Position numbers and translations under genes: made by a program
NCBI RefSeq assembly: GCF_000761485.1
Contig: NZ_JPMX01000092.1
Span: 1 to 48,366, forward strand
Origin: Modestobacter caceresii
GTDB taxonomy: Bacteria > Actinomycetota > Actinomycetes > Mycobacteriales > Geodermatophilaceae
Direction: 5' to 3'
DNA length: 48,366 bases
Shown here: piece by piece, positions 8,308 to 16,551 of the stretch
Numbering within the stretch: the first letter of the stretch is position 1
Layout of the letters: every line of letters starts with the position of its first letter
Notes under the pieces: generated by a model
The model's database searches: none
Seen by the model: only the letters and a program-made list of their open reading frames with translations
What the model was told of the DNA's origin: nothing

Positions 8308-10002
8308 ATGGGAAGCGTGGTGGAAGCGCTCGAGCAGGCCCGTGCGGCCATGGACGTCCAGGCCTGGGACGTCACCTGCAGGCTGCTCGTCGCCGTGGAC
8401 TCCCGGGGTGGTCTGGCTGAACCGGAAGATCTGCAGCGGCTGGCATTGAGCGCTTGTCTCACCGGCCGGGACGAGGTGGCTGACGCCGGCTGGGAACGGG
8501 CGTACCACGCCTTCCTCGACCGCGGAGAGGTGCTGCCGGCCGTCCGGTGCGCGTTCTGGCTGGGCCTCGTCCTGAGCACCGCCCGGGACGACGAGGCACG
8601 CGGGAACGGCTGGTTCGCCCGGGCGCACAGGATCCTCGGTGAGCGAGCGCCTCGGAACTGCGCCGAGCGTGGCTACCTCCTGCTCCCGGCGGCCCTCCGG
8701 GACCTGGACGGCGGTGATCCCCAGGGCGCACTCCGCGCGTTCGCGGACGCGGCCGCCATCGGCGAGCGCTTCGGCGATGCTGACCTGTCCACGCTCGGTT
8801 GCCTCGGGCAGGGGCAGGCGCTGATCCGCACCGGCGAGACCGCGCGGGGGCTGGCCCACCTCGACGAGGCCATGGTGACGGTCGGGACCGGCTGCGCCTC
8901 GCCGATCGCGGTCGGCATCGTCTACTGCGCAGCGATCATCGCGTGCCAGCAGGTTCTCGACCTGCGGCGGGCCCAGATGTGGACGGCGGACCTGGAGAGC
9001 TGGTGCGATGCGCATCCGGATCTCGTGCCCTTCCGGGGCCAGTGCCTGGTGCACCGATCCGAGCTCGCCCGGTGGCGGGGCGACTGGGACCAGGCGGTCA
9101 TCGAGATCGACCGCGCCTGCCGGTGGCTGACCGGCTCGTCGGATCCAGCGGCCGGGATGGCCCACTACCAGCGCGGCGAGCTCCACCGGCTGAGAGGAGA
9201 GGACGCGCTCGCCGAGGCGTCCTACGAGGAGGCCATCGCCGTCGGCCACGACCCGCACCCCGGCCTCGCGTTGCTGTGGTTGGCCCAGGGACGCACGGAG
9301 GCAGCGGCCACTGCGATGCGCTGCGCCGTCCAGGCGTCCTCCCCCGACCTCCCGGGTGTCGTGTCGGAGCTCCGCGCCCCCCGGCCGCGTGTGCTGCTGC
9401 TGGACACGTACGTGGAGGTCATGCTCGCGGCGGGAGACGTCGCGGCGGCCCGCGCGGCGTGCGTGGAGCTGGACGGGGTGGCGGACGTCGTCCGCACGGG
9501 CGCGGTCAGGTCCATGGCTGCCCGCGCCCGCGGGGCGGTGGCCGTGGACGAGGGGCGGTACGCACCAGCGCTCCAGGCGCTCGGCGACGCCCGCGCGGGC
9601 TGGATGCAGCTGTCCGCGCCCTGGGAGCTGGCCCGGACCCGCATCCTGCTCGCCCGGGCCCTGCGCGCGCTCGGCGACGACGAGACCGCGGCGCTGGAGG
9701 AAGCCGCGGCCGAGCGGGTCTTCCAGGCGACCGGTGCCGCACGTGAGCTCGAGGGCTCGACGGCCCAGCCGGCACCTGGTCCGGCAACTCGGCTGACCTC
9801 GCGCGAGCTGGACGTGATCCGGCTGGTGGCTGCCGGCCACACGAACCGCGCGATCGCCGAGCGGCTGGTCATCAGCGACAAGACCGTGGCACGCCACCTC
9901 CACAACGCCTTCACCAAGCTCGGCCTCCCCAACCGAGCCGCGGTCACGGCCTACGCCTACGAGCACCACCTGGTGCACGGGGACGTGCACAGGACGGTGT
10001 AG
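8308..10002 (+). CDS. LuxR-family transcriptional regulator with TPR-like helical body
   Basis: The 564-residue protein has a long alanine-rich alpha-helical region (about residues 5-480) that reads like tetratricopeptide-type repeats. A C-terminal LuxR DNA-binding domain begins at LTSRELDVIRLVAAGHTNRA and includes ISDKTVARHLHNAFTKLG. There is no receiver domain and no Walker A motif, so it is neither a classical response regulator nor a full MalT/LAL ATPase. The helical part may bind a ligand or partner. I placed the start at ATG 8308 because the sequence before it looks non-coding; several in-frame alternatives exist upstream to 8188 and the ribosome site is weak. The FAD monooxygenase gene follows 98 bp downstream on the same strand and may be a target. 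Confidence 0.82.
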   Translation: MGSVVEALEQARAAMDVQAWDVTCRLLVAVDSRGGLAEPEDLQRLALSACLTGRDEVADAGWERAYHAFLDRGEVLPAVRCAFWLGLVLSTARDDEARGNGWFARAHRILGERAPRNCAERGYLLLPAALRDLDGGDPQGALRAFADAAAIGERFGDADLSTLGCLGQGQALIRTGETARGLAHLDEAMVTVGTGCASPIAVGIVYCAAIIACQQVLDLRRAQMWTADLESWCDAHPDLVPFRGQCLVHRSELARWRGDWDQAVIEIDRACRWLTGSSDPAAGMAHYQRGELHRLRGEDALAEASYEEAIAVGHDPHPGLALLWLAQGRTEAAATAMRCAVQASSPDLPGVVSELRAPRPRVLLLDTYVEVMLAAGDVAAARAACVELDGVADVVRTGAVRSMAARARGAVAVDEGRYAPALQALGDARAGWMQLSAPWELARTRILLARALRALGDDETAALEEAAAERVFQATGAARELEGSTAQPAPGPATRLTSRELDVIRLVAAGHTNRAIAERLVISDKTVARHLHNAFTKLGLPNRAAVTAYAYEHHLVHGDVHRTV

Positions 10003-10058
10003 CCCCAACCGGCGCGCAGATGCACCGATCGGCCGACGCGGGGCAGCCCGGGTCCTTC

Positions 10059-10067
10059 CTAGCGTGG
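10059..10067 (+). promoter_or_regulatory. Putative -10 region of the FAD monooxygenase promoter
   Basis: CTAGCGTGG contains TAGCGT, a TANNNT -10 hexamer also seen in the minus-strand promoters of the 13-18 kb region. A start site about 7 bases downstream would give a leader of roughly 30 bases carrying the AGGAGGGG ribosome site at 10091-10098. No clear -35 is visible. Confidence 0.4.
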
Positions 10068-10100
10068 GAACCCAGAGCACCGCCGAACCGAGGAGGGGCC

Positions 10101-11486
10101 GTGGACCACCTGGGGAAGCACGCGATCGTTCTGGGCGCCGGCATGGCCGGGCTCGCGCACGCCGTACCGCTGGCCGAGCACTTCGACCGTGTCACGCTGG
10201 TCGAGCGGGACTCCCTGCCCGCCCGGGCCGAGACCCGGCGCGGCGTGCCGCAGGGGCAGCACATCCACCTGCTCGTGCCCGGAGGGCTGACCCGCCTGGA
10301 GGAACTGCTCCCTGGGGTGGTCGACGATCTGTCCGGCCACGGGGCCGAACTCATCGGGTCGCCGGAGTGGCGCTTCCACATGGGCGGTGGCCGGCTGGCG
10401 CTGAGGGGTTCCGACTTCCACATCACCGGGGCGACGCACCCCCTGATCGAGGACGTCGTCCGCGCCCGGGTGCTGGCGCTCGCTGGTGTCGAGGTGCTCG
10501 ACGGCTGGACCGCCCGCGAGCTGCTGACCACCGACGACCGGTGCCGGGTCACCGGCGTGCGGCTGCGGTCGGAGGCTGCTCCGGCCGAGGAACGCACCCT
10601 GGAGGTCGACCTGGTCGTCGACACCACGGGCCGGGGCTCCCGGTCACCGCGCTGGCTCGCGGACCTGGGGTATCCGCCGCCGGCCGAAGAGCGCCTGAAG
10701 GTCGACGTCCACTACACCACGCGCCTGTTCCGCAGGAGTCCCGGAGACCTGGGCGGGAGCCGCAACGTGCTGGTGGACGTCCCGCACGACGGACGCCGCG
10801 GTGGCGTGGCCCTGGCGGTCGAGGAGGGACGCTGGCTGGTCACGCTCATCGGGATGCTCGGCGAGCGTCCGCCCGCGGACCTGACCGGCTTCACCGACTA
10901 CGCCGCCGGGCTCTGGAACGGCGACGTCCACGAGGTCATCTCGGGCGGGGCACCGACCGGGGAGGCCGTCCGGGCTGCCTTCCCCTCCTTCTCCCGCCAC
11001 CGCTACGACCGGCTGCGGCGCCTGCCCGAGAGGTACCTCGTCGCCGGTGACGCGGTCTGCTCCTTCGATCCGCGCTTCGGTCAGGGCATGACCGTGGCGA
11101 TCATCGAGGCCCTGGAGTTGCGCCGCGTCCTGGGCGCGCACAGCCTGGACCACATCGGTCCCCGGGTGCTGTCGGCGGCTCGGTGGGCCGTGCAGGACGC
11201 CTGGGACCTCGCGGCGGGCGGCGACCTCACCCACCCCGAGGTCGAGGGGCCGCGGCCGCCGTCGTGGCGGCTGACCACCGCCTACCTGCAGCGCCTGCTG
11301 CCGGTCGCGCACCACGACCCGGTGGTGGCGACGGCGCTCATCCGGGTCATCGGGATGCTCGATCGTCCGCAACGGCTGATGCGCCCGCAGGTGCTCCGGC
11401 GCGTGCTGGGCGGGTCCCGCCTGAACGGCGCAACGGCGGCGCAACGCCGTCCTGCTTCTGAGACGGTCCGACCAAGCACGTCCTGA
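10101..11486 (+). CDS. FAD-dependent monooxygenase / oxidoreductase
   Basis: The 461-residue protein belongs to the class A flavoprotein monooxygenase-like superfamily. The N-terminal dinucleotide-binding motif reads IVLGAGMAGLAHA (about residues 9-21). An acidic residue follows at the end of the second strand (LVERD), and the second FAD motif is GDAVCSFDPRFGQGM (about residues 317-331). GTG 10101 is chosen because AGGAGGGG lies directly upstream at good spacing; an earlier in-frame start at 10020 would cover the promoter. Members hydroxylate aromatics, polyenes or polyketides or reduce isoprenoid chains; the substrate here cannot be told. It may be controlled by the LuxR regulator immediately upstream. 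Confidence 0.85.
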   Translation: MDHLGKHAIVLGAGMAGLAHAVPLAEHFDRVTLVERDSLPARAETRRGVPQGQHIHLLVPGGLTRLEELLPGVVDDLSGHGAELIGSPEWRFHMGGGRLALRGSDFHITGATHPLIEDVVRARVLALAGVEVLDGWTARELLTTDDRCRVTGVRLRSEAAPAEERTLEVDLVVDTTGRGSRSPRWLADLGYPPPAEERLKVDVHYTTRLFRRSPGDLGGSRNVLVDVPHDGRRGGVALAVEEGRWLVTLIGMLGERPPADLTGFTDYAAGLWNGDVHEVISGGAPTGEAVRAAFPSFSRHRYDRLRRLPERYLVAGDAVCSFDPRFGQGMTVAIIEALELRRVLGAHSLDHIGPRVLSAARWAVQDAWDLAAGGDLTHPEVEGPRPPSWRLTTAYLQRLLPVAHHDPVVATALIRVIGMLDRPQRLMRPQVLRRVLGGSRLNGATAAQRRPASETVRPSTS

Positions 11487-11576
11487 GCCACGCTCGATCG
11501 GTGTCCATGGAGGCATGGCGATGGCGGCCGTGGCCATGAGCCTCAGGTGGCGGTGCGCCCAGGACGACGGCCGGCT

Positions 11577-13001
11577 TCAGCCACCCCCGGACGACGCGGC
11601 CCCACGACCGGTGACGGCTGGCGCCGGTCCCGATGACACCCTGGGACTGCCAGGCCCGATTCCCGCCGCCTCGAACTCCTCGAACAGGCGCTCCATGGCC
11701 AGGCGGCCGTAGACCTGCTGCTGGGTGGCCACCCGCTGGGCGCGGCCGCGGCCGAGGAAGCTGACCATCCAGTGCAGCACAGTGGTGATGCGGCTCCTGA
11801 AGCCGACCATGTAGAAGAGGTGAACGGCCAGCCACATCACCCAGGCGAGGAAGCCCCCGAACTCGACGCTACCGATCTGCACGACGGCGGAGAAGCGGGA
11901 GACCGTGGCCATCGAGCCCTTGTCGAGGTACCGGAAGGGCCCCCGCGGGCGCTTTCCGGCGCGCCGGCGCTCGATCGCGTCCGCGGCGTACCTGCCGCCC
12001 TGGATGGCCACCTGAGCCACCCCGGGTAGTCCGTCCAACGCCGCCATGTCACCCACGACGTGCACTTCGGGATGGCCGGGCAGCGTGAGGTCCGGCTGCA
12101 CGACGATCCGTCGGGCATGGTCGATCTCCGCGCCGGACTGGTCGGCCAGGATGCGGGCGAGGGGGCTGGCTTGCACTCCGGCAGCCCAGATCGTGGTCGC
12201 GGCGTCGAACCGGTGGCCGTGGCCATCGCCGTCCTCCATCTCGATGCCGTCGGTGTCGACATCGGTGACCGTGGCGCCGACGTGGACCTCTACGCCCATG
12301 CCGCTCAGCCGACGGCGAGCGAGGCCACCGAGCTTCTCCCCGAAAGCCGGCAACACGCCCGGGGAGGCATCCAGCAGCACGACCCGGGCGCTGGTCGGGT
12401 CGACGTGGCGGAAGTCCTCGCGCAGGGTCCGCCGCGCCAGCTCGGCGACCTGACCGGCCATCTCCACACCCGTCGGACCGGCGCCCACGACGACGAAGGT
12501 CAGCAGCCGGTCGATCTCTCCCTGGGTCTCGGCCAGCTCGGCCAACTCGAAGGCCCCGAAGATCCGGCCACGCAGTTCGAGCGCGTCGTCGATGCTCTTC
12601 AGGCCGGGCGCGAACTCGGCGAACCGGTCGTTGCCGAAGTAGGACTGGCCGGCCCCGGCGGCCACGATCAGCTCGTCGTAGCCGTGCACCGTCGTGCGAC
12701 CGAGGACGTTCGAGGTGACCGTGCGGGCGGTGAGGTCGATGCCGGTCACCTCACCCAGGACGACGCGGGCATTTTGTTGCCGGCGAAGGATCTCCCGGGT
12801 CGGTGCGGCGATCTCCCCCTCGGACAGGATCCCGGTCGCCACCTGGTAGAGGAGGGGTTGGAACAGGTGGTGACCGGTCGCGTCGATCAGCGTGACCTCG
12901 ACGTGGGCGCGGCGCAGGGCCTTGGTGGCGAACAGCCCCCCGAAACCCGACCCGATCACCACGACCCGTGGCCGTGGGTGCGTGCGGTGCTGGTTGTTCA
13001 T
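11577..13001 (-). CDS. ndh: Type II (non-proton-pumping) NADH dehydrogenase
   Basis: The 474-residue protein has two Rossmann motifs, VVVIGSGFGGLFATKALRRA for FAD near the N-terminus and VVVGAGPTGVEMAG for NAD(P)H near residue 170. It also has the NDH-2 signatures HHLFQPLLYQVATG and a late GDMAALDG FAD-contact segment. A C-terminal hydrophobic stretch (FLAWVMWLAVHLFYMVGF) is the usual membrane anchor. It passes electrons from NADH to the quinone pool without proton pumping. ATG 13001 has GGAG six bases upstream; the upstream in-frame ATG 13034 has none. Its promoter region carries the repeated box described for 13144-13211 and is divergent from a kinase/regulator pair, suggesting redox or oxygen control. 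Confidence 0.92.
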   Translation of the reverse strand: MNNQHRTHPRPRVVVIGSGFGGLFATKALRRAHVEVTLIDATGHHLFQPLLYQVATGILSEGEIAAPTREILRRQQNARVVLGEVTGIDLTARTVTSNVLGRTTVHGYDELIVAAGAGQSYFGNDRFAEFAPGLKSIDDALELRGRIFGAFELAELAETQGEIDRLLTFVVVGAGPTGVEMAGQVAELARRTLREDFRHVDPTSARVVLLDASPGVLPAFGEKLGGLARRRLSGMGVEVHVGATVTDVDTDGIEMEDGDGHGHRFDAATTIWAAGVQASPLARILADQSGAEIDHARRIVVQPDLTLPGHPEVHVVGDMAALDGLPGVAQVAIQGGRYAADAIERRRAGKRPRGPFRYLDKGSMATVSRFSAVVQIGSVEFGGFLAWVMWLAVHLFYMVGFRSRITTVLHWMVSFLGRGRAQRVATQQQVYGRLAMERLFEEFEAAGIGPGSPRVSSGPAPAVTGRGAASSGGG

Positions 13002-13143
13002 CGTTGCTCCACGTGACGAGTGGGATGGATTCATGCACGGCGGGTGGGTGACCAGGCCCCGCCGTCAGCCGCAGCCGAGGAGGCGATCCCAGTGGTCACG
13101 AGCCAACGGCGGTCTGCTGGTCCGCGGTGTGTCGTGCCTGGAT

Positions 13144-13211
13144 GACGGTAGGGAGGCCACCCGCGCCACACAGGTGCCGGCGGTAACCGGTCCCGGCCAT
13201 GACTTCCGGCA
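13144..13211 (-). promoter_or_regulatory. ndh promoter with tandem upstream boxes (copy 1 of 3)
   Basis: Read on the minus strand the order is 16-mer TGCCGGAAGTCATGGC (13196-13211), 12 bp, 18-mer CCGCCGGCACCTGTGTGG (13166-13183), 14 bp, then CTACCGTC (13144-13151) with TACCGT as the -10. The same order and spacing recur at 16293-16360 and 17630-17698. The 16-mer is identical to copy 2 and the 18-mer is identical to copy 3. On the plus strand TACGCT at 13236-13241 could be the -10 of the divergent kinase gene, with the 16-mer centred near -44. Confidence 0.65.
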
Positions 13212-13261
13212 CCCGCACAAGGGCCTCGCCGTCCCTACGCTCCGGGTGGGAGGTGGCAGCC

Positions 13262-14422
13262 ATGATGTCCCGGGCCGCGGTGCGGACCATCGCCGTAGCC
13301 GCGCTCGTCTCGCTCGTCGCCGTGGGCGCGGTGGTGCTCATGGCGCAGTTGGACCACGAGCCGGGCTCCTCGCCCGCCCACCCGGCGTGGTGGTGGACGG
13401 CCTACCTCCTCTACGTCCTGGTCTTCCTCGTCATCGGCGATTGGCTACCGCGGCCGCCCGGGGTGGCCGACGACGCGTTGGTCGTCGCGGCGGTCGTGCT
13501 CGGCATCGCCGTCTTCATGCTGTTCCCAGACCCCGGTTGGACCGCGATCGTGCTGGTCGTCACGGCGGCGGGCGCGGCATTCGTCTGGCCATCGCGCGCC
13601 GTCGTGGCCGTCATCGCCCTCCAGACCTCTGCAGTGGGGCTGGCCTTCGGCATCGGTGTGGCGACCAAGGGCTGGCCCCTCTCCCTGCTGGTGCTCTCCG
13701 TGCTGGCGGACGGCAGCTTCCAGTTCTTCGCCGCGCTGCTGGTGCGGACGGCGCGGCGGGAGGCAGAGGCCCGCACGGACCTCGCCGTCGTCCACGCCGA
13801 ACTGCGCGCCGCCTACACGCTGCTCGAGGTGACGAGCCGGGACGCCGAACGGCTGCGCATCTCGCGCGACCTCCACGACGTGGTCGGTCACAAGCTCACC
13901 GCACTCGTCCTGGAACTCGAGGTCGCCTCTCATCTGGTCGGCGAAGAGGAGGGCGAGCACGTGACCCGGGCCCGGACGATCGCCAAGGACCTGCTCGGTG
14001 ACGTCCGTGCGACCGTCGGCCGGATGCGGGAGAGCGGGCACCTCCTCGAACCCATGCTCCACTCCCTGGCACGTGACGTGCCGGGACTCGAGGTGTCCCT
14101 GCACGTGGAGGCGGGCCCGGTCGAGGGAGACCAGGCCCAGGCGGTGCTGCGCTGCGTGCAGGAGGCCATCACGAACACCTTGCGGCACTCGGGGGCGAAC
14201 CACCTGCACGTCGCCGTCGTCGCCGACGCCTCGGGCATCTGCGTCGAGACACGGGACGACGGCTGGGGTACCGCGGTCATCGTCCCTGGGAACGGCTTGA
14301 CCGGGATGCGGGAACGGTTCCAGGCACTCGGTGGCAGCCTGCACGTCGTCTCCAGCCCCGGCCACGGCTTCACTGCAACCGGACGTCTGCCGGCGAGGAT
14401 CCCCGCAGGACCATCGACATGA
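13262..14422 (+). CDS. NarL-type sensor histidine kinase
   Basis: The 386-residue protein begins with about five transmembrane helices over residues 7-162. A HisKA_3 box LRISRDLHDVVGHK follows, with His205, then a HATPase_c domain with QEAITNTLRHSG (N box), DDGWG (G box) and NGLTGMRERFQALGGSL. No separate GAF or PAS sensor is seen, so it differs from the DevS type of hypoxia kinase. ATG 13262 is preceded by GGGAGGTGGCAGCC. Its stop overlaps the ATG of the next gene. It is divergent from ndh, and the 16-mer box between them could serve both promoters. Confidence 0.9.
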   Translation: MMSRAAVRTIAVAALVSLVAVGAVVLMAQLDHEPGSSPAHPAWWWTAYLLYVLVFLVIGDWLPRPPGVADDALVVAAVVLGIAVFMLFPDPGWTAIVLVVTAAGAAFVWPSRAVVAVIALQTSAVGLAFGIGVATKGWPLSLLVLSVLADGSFQFFAALLVRTARREAEARTDLAVVHAELRAAYTLLEVTSRDAERLRISRDLHDVVGHKLTALVLELEVASHLVGEEEGEHVTRARTIAKDLLGDVRATVGRMRESGHLLEPMLHSLARDVPGLEVSLHVEAGPVEGDQAQAVLRCVQEAITNTLRHSGANHLHVAVVADASGICVETRDDGWGTAVIVPGNGLTGMRERFQALGGSLHVVSSPGHGFTATGRLPARIPAGPST

Positions 14423-15075
14423 CCGACGCGCCGGTCCGCGTCCTCCTCGTCGACGACCAGACGCTGGTGCGACAAGGCATCCGCGGCCTCCTCGCTCTCA
14501 CCCCGGAGGTCGAGGTGGTCGGCGAGGGCGCCGACGGTGATGAGGCCCTGCGTCTGCTCGACGAGTGCGACGTGGACGTCCTGCTCCTGGACCTGCGCAT
14601 GCCCGGCCGCGACGGCATCGCCACGCTGGCGGCGATGCGCGAGCGCGACGTCCACGTCCCCGTGCTGGTGCTGACCACGTTCGACGACGAGGAACTCGTG
14701 CTGCAGGCCCTGCGCGGCGGCGCCCGTGGCTACCTGCTCAAGGACGTCACCCTGGAGCAACTCGTGAACACCGTGCGGTCTCTCGCCTCGGGTGGCACGG
14801 TCTTGCAGCCGGCGCTCACCGAGCGACTCCTGCGGGCGATGGTCGAGCGGCCAGAGATCATCGAGGGAATCCAGCGGCCGGAGCCGCTCACTGCCCGCGA
14901 GGTCGACGTGTTGCGGCTCGCAGCCGCCGGGTGGTCCAACCGGGAGATCGCCCACGGACTGCACCTGGCCGAGGGGACGGTGAAGAACCACATGTCCAGC
15001 GTCCTGCTCAAACTGGGGGTGCGGGATCGCACTCGAGCCGTCCTCCGCGCGCTCGAGCTCAGGCTCCTCACCTAG
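14419..15075 (+). CDS. LuxR/NarL-family response regulator
   Basis: The 218-residue protein has a receiver domain with D12/D13 and phosphoacceptor D58 (VLLLDLRMPGRDG). Its LuxR helix-turn-helix starts LTAREVDVLRLAAAGWSNRE and continues HLAEGTVKNHMSSVLLKLG. The ATGA overlap with the kinase makes the pair co-translated. This is the best local candidate for a factor binding the repeated boxes at the ndh, DUF2867-DUF6463 and SDR-side promoters; that link is inferred from position only. About 160 bp of non-coding sequence follow before the next, convergent gene. Confidence 0.92.
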   Translation: MTDAPVRVLLVDDQTLVRQGIRGLLALTPEVEVVGEGADGDEALRLLDECDVDVLLLDLRMPGRDGIATLAAMRERDVHVPVLVLTTFDDEELVLQALRGGARGYLLKDVTLEQLVNTVRSLASGGTVLQPALTERLLRAMVERPEIIEGIQRPEPLTAREVDVLRLAAAGWSNREIAHGLHLAEGTVKNHMSSVLLKLGVRDRTRAVLRALELRLLT

Positions 15076-15236
15076 TGGTACGAGACAGCCTTGCTCAGCA
15101 GGTGGGAGTCGGAGACCGGGGTAGCTGCCAACGGGTCAGCGGGTTCGAGCCGACTCGCGCAGGGGGTGCCGGCGTGGACCTCGGTCGTGAGCCACCGGTC
15201 GACGCCGCGCCGCCTACGACCCTCGCGACTCCTGCG

Positions 15237-16199
15237 TCATCGCCCGCGGGAGTTCGCGGACCGGCGCGCCAGCCATGCGATGGGCAGGAACAGCCAGAAG
15301 GGCGAGACCGGCATCAGGAGGGCGCCCCACAGCCCGGTCGCGACGAGGACCGTGGCCGTCGCGGGAGGCGGGCGTCCGTGCACCTTCTCGTGACCCCGGA
15401 CGATCGCGCCCAACCCGATCACGAGGAGTCCCGATGTGACGTACCAGAACCCCACGGCCCTGCGTTCGGTGAGCACGGGATCCGCGTCGACCGAGGCGAT
15501 CACTCCCCCGTCCATGACACTGCGGACGGATTCGGGATAGGAGGCGTTCACGGAGGCGACGTGCGCGACGCCCAGCACCATGGTCCACAGACCCGCGCTG
15601 CGCACAGGAGGCACACCGAGCCGGCTCAAGGCAGCCGCCGACGGCGCGGTCCCCTGCCGGAGCCCTCCCGTCACGACCCGCCGCGCCGTCCTCCGGTGGA
15701 GGATCCCGACGATCACCCAGACCGCCCGGGTGAGCACCGGCCGCCGGTACCGCAGGACGGTCGTGAGCACCCTGCGCCCCGGTTCGGCATTGCGGGCGAC
15801 CATCACGGTGTCCATCAGCCGGTCGGAGTCCTCCAGCACGACCACAGCGGCATCGGACTCGACGATGCGGACCGAGCCGAGGCCGTCGGCGTTGCCGGCG
15901 ATCCGCTTGATCCAGGTCGGTGTGGCGTCCACTCCCGCGCGTACCCATTCCTCGGGCGAGCAGCGATCCGGCCCCTCGAGCCGCAGCTCGAAGGCGTCGG
16001 CGTAGTCATACCGCCGGGCGGCGGCGATCGGGTCGGTGACCTCCACGCGGCGCCCCAAGGTGGGGGCCCGGCCCGTCCTCCCAGCCGCCCGGCCCGACGG
16101 GGATCCGGCACTGCGGCGTGCTGCGCCGCGTCGCCCACCGTCAGCACCTGCCGCGCACCCGGGGACGGTGCAGGCTGTGCGGTCGGTTCGAGTCTTCAT
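15237..16199 (-). CDS. DUF2867-like domain fused to DUF6463-like membrane domain
   Basis: The 320-residue product joins two parts. Residues about 45-180 are soluble and resemble DUF2867 proteins, with YADAFELRL early, a RIVESDAAVVVLEDSDRLMD stretch and a closing LTTVLRYRRPVLTRAVW. Residues about 205-315 carry about four transmembrane helices. The pattern AGLWTMVLGVAHV, then FWYVTSGLLVIGLGAIVRGHE, then SPFWLFLPIAW resembles DUF6463 proteins. Neither family has a settled function. ATG 16199 has GGAGGACAGCACG upstream; in-frame sequence further up lies inside the promoter. Transcription probably starts just downstream of the -10 at 16294-16299, giving a leader of about 90 bases. The domain names are from memory and moderate in certainty. 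Confidence 0.65.
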   Translation of the reverse strand: MKTRTDRTACTVPGCAAGADGGRRGAARRSAGSPSGRAAGRTGRAPTLGRRVEVTDPIAAARRYDYADAFELRLEGPDRCSPEEWVRAGVDATPTWIKRIAGNADGLGSVRIVESDAAVVVLEDSDRLMDTVMVARNAEPGRRVLTTVLRYRRPVLTRAVWVIVGILHRRTARRVVTGGLRQGTAPSAAALSRLGVPPVRSAGLWTMVLGVAHVASVNASYPESVRSVMDGGVIASVDADPVLTERRAVGFWYVTSGLLVIGLGAIVRGHEKVHGRPPPATATVLVATGLWGALLMPVSPFWLFLPIAWLARRSANSRGR

Positions 16200-16292
16200 C
16201 GTGCTGTCCTCCAACACCTCGGGGGGGTCTGTCTCGACAATGGAGCGAGTGGTGGCCGGCGGCTTCGGCGGCGCTCGCCCACTGCCGTCGCC

Positions 16293-16360
16293 GACGCTAG
16301 GAGGCGCCGAGCGCTGACACAGGTGCGTGTGGTCAGCACTCCTGGCCATGACTTCCGGCA
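16293..16360 (-). promoter_or_regulatory. Promoter with tandem upstream boxes (copy 2 of 3)
   Basis: On the minus strand the 16-mer TGCCGGAAGTCATGGC (16345-16360) is followed 12 bp later by a degenerate form of the 18-mer sharing GCACCTGTGT. After 14 bp comes CTAGCGTC (16293-16300) with TAGCGT as -10. The spacing is the same as in the ndh promoter, while the sequence between the blocks differs. It would drive the DUF2867-DUF6463 gene. Confidence 0.65.
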
Positions 16361-16551
16361 TGGCTGCCCCATGGGCGGCTGGAGGCGTACGGAGGCGTGG
16401 TGCCCGACTGCTGCGCTCCCAGGGCGGGCTTCGGCGTCGGGGCATCGGGGTCCATGAGACGACGGGGATGCCCGTATGCGCCGCGCCTGGGCAGGACCGG
16501 CCCGGGACGGACCGGACGTCGTCCCGGTGGCCAGCATCGCCTGGTGCGTCG

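Noticed and set aside
6190-10080. A 1296-codon open frame on the minus strand
   Set aside because: It runs antisense to the kinase, response regulator and LuxR genes, is rich in Arg, His and Pro and has no family pattern. It is a shadow frame of GC-rich coding DNA.
11487-11576. Possible terminator between the convergent FAD monooxygenase and ndh genes
   Set aside because: Only short CATGGC/GCCATG arms with a long loop are present, too weak to call.
15138-15160. GCGGGTTCGAGCC sequence resembling the T arm of a tRNA
   Set aside because: The bases after the loop do not pair with the stem and no acceptor or anticodon arm is found nearby.
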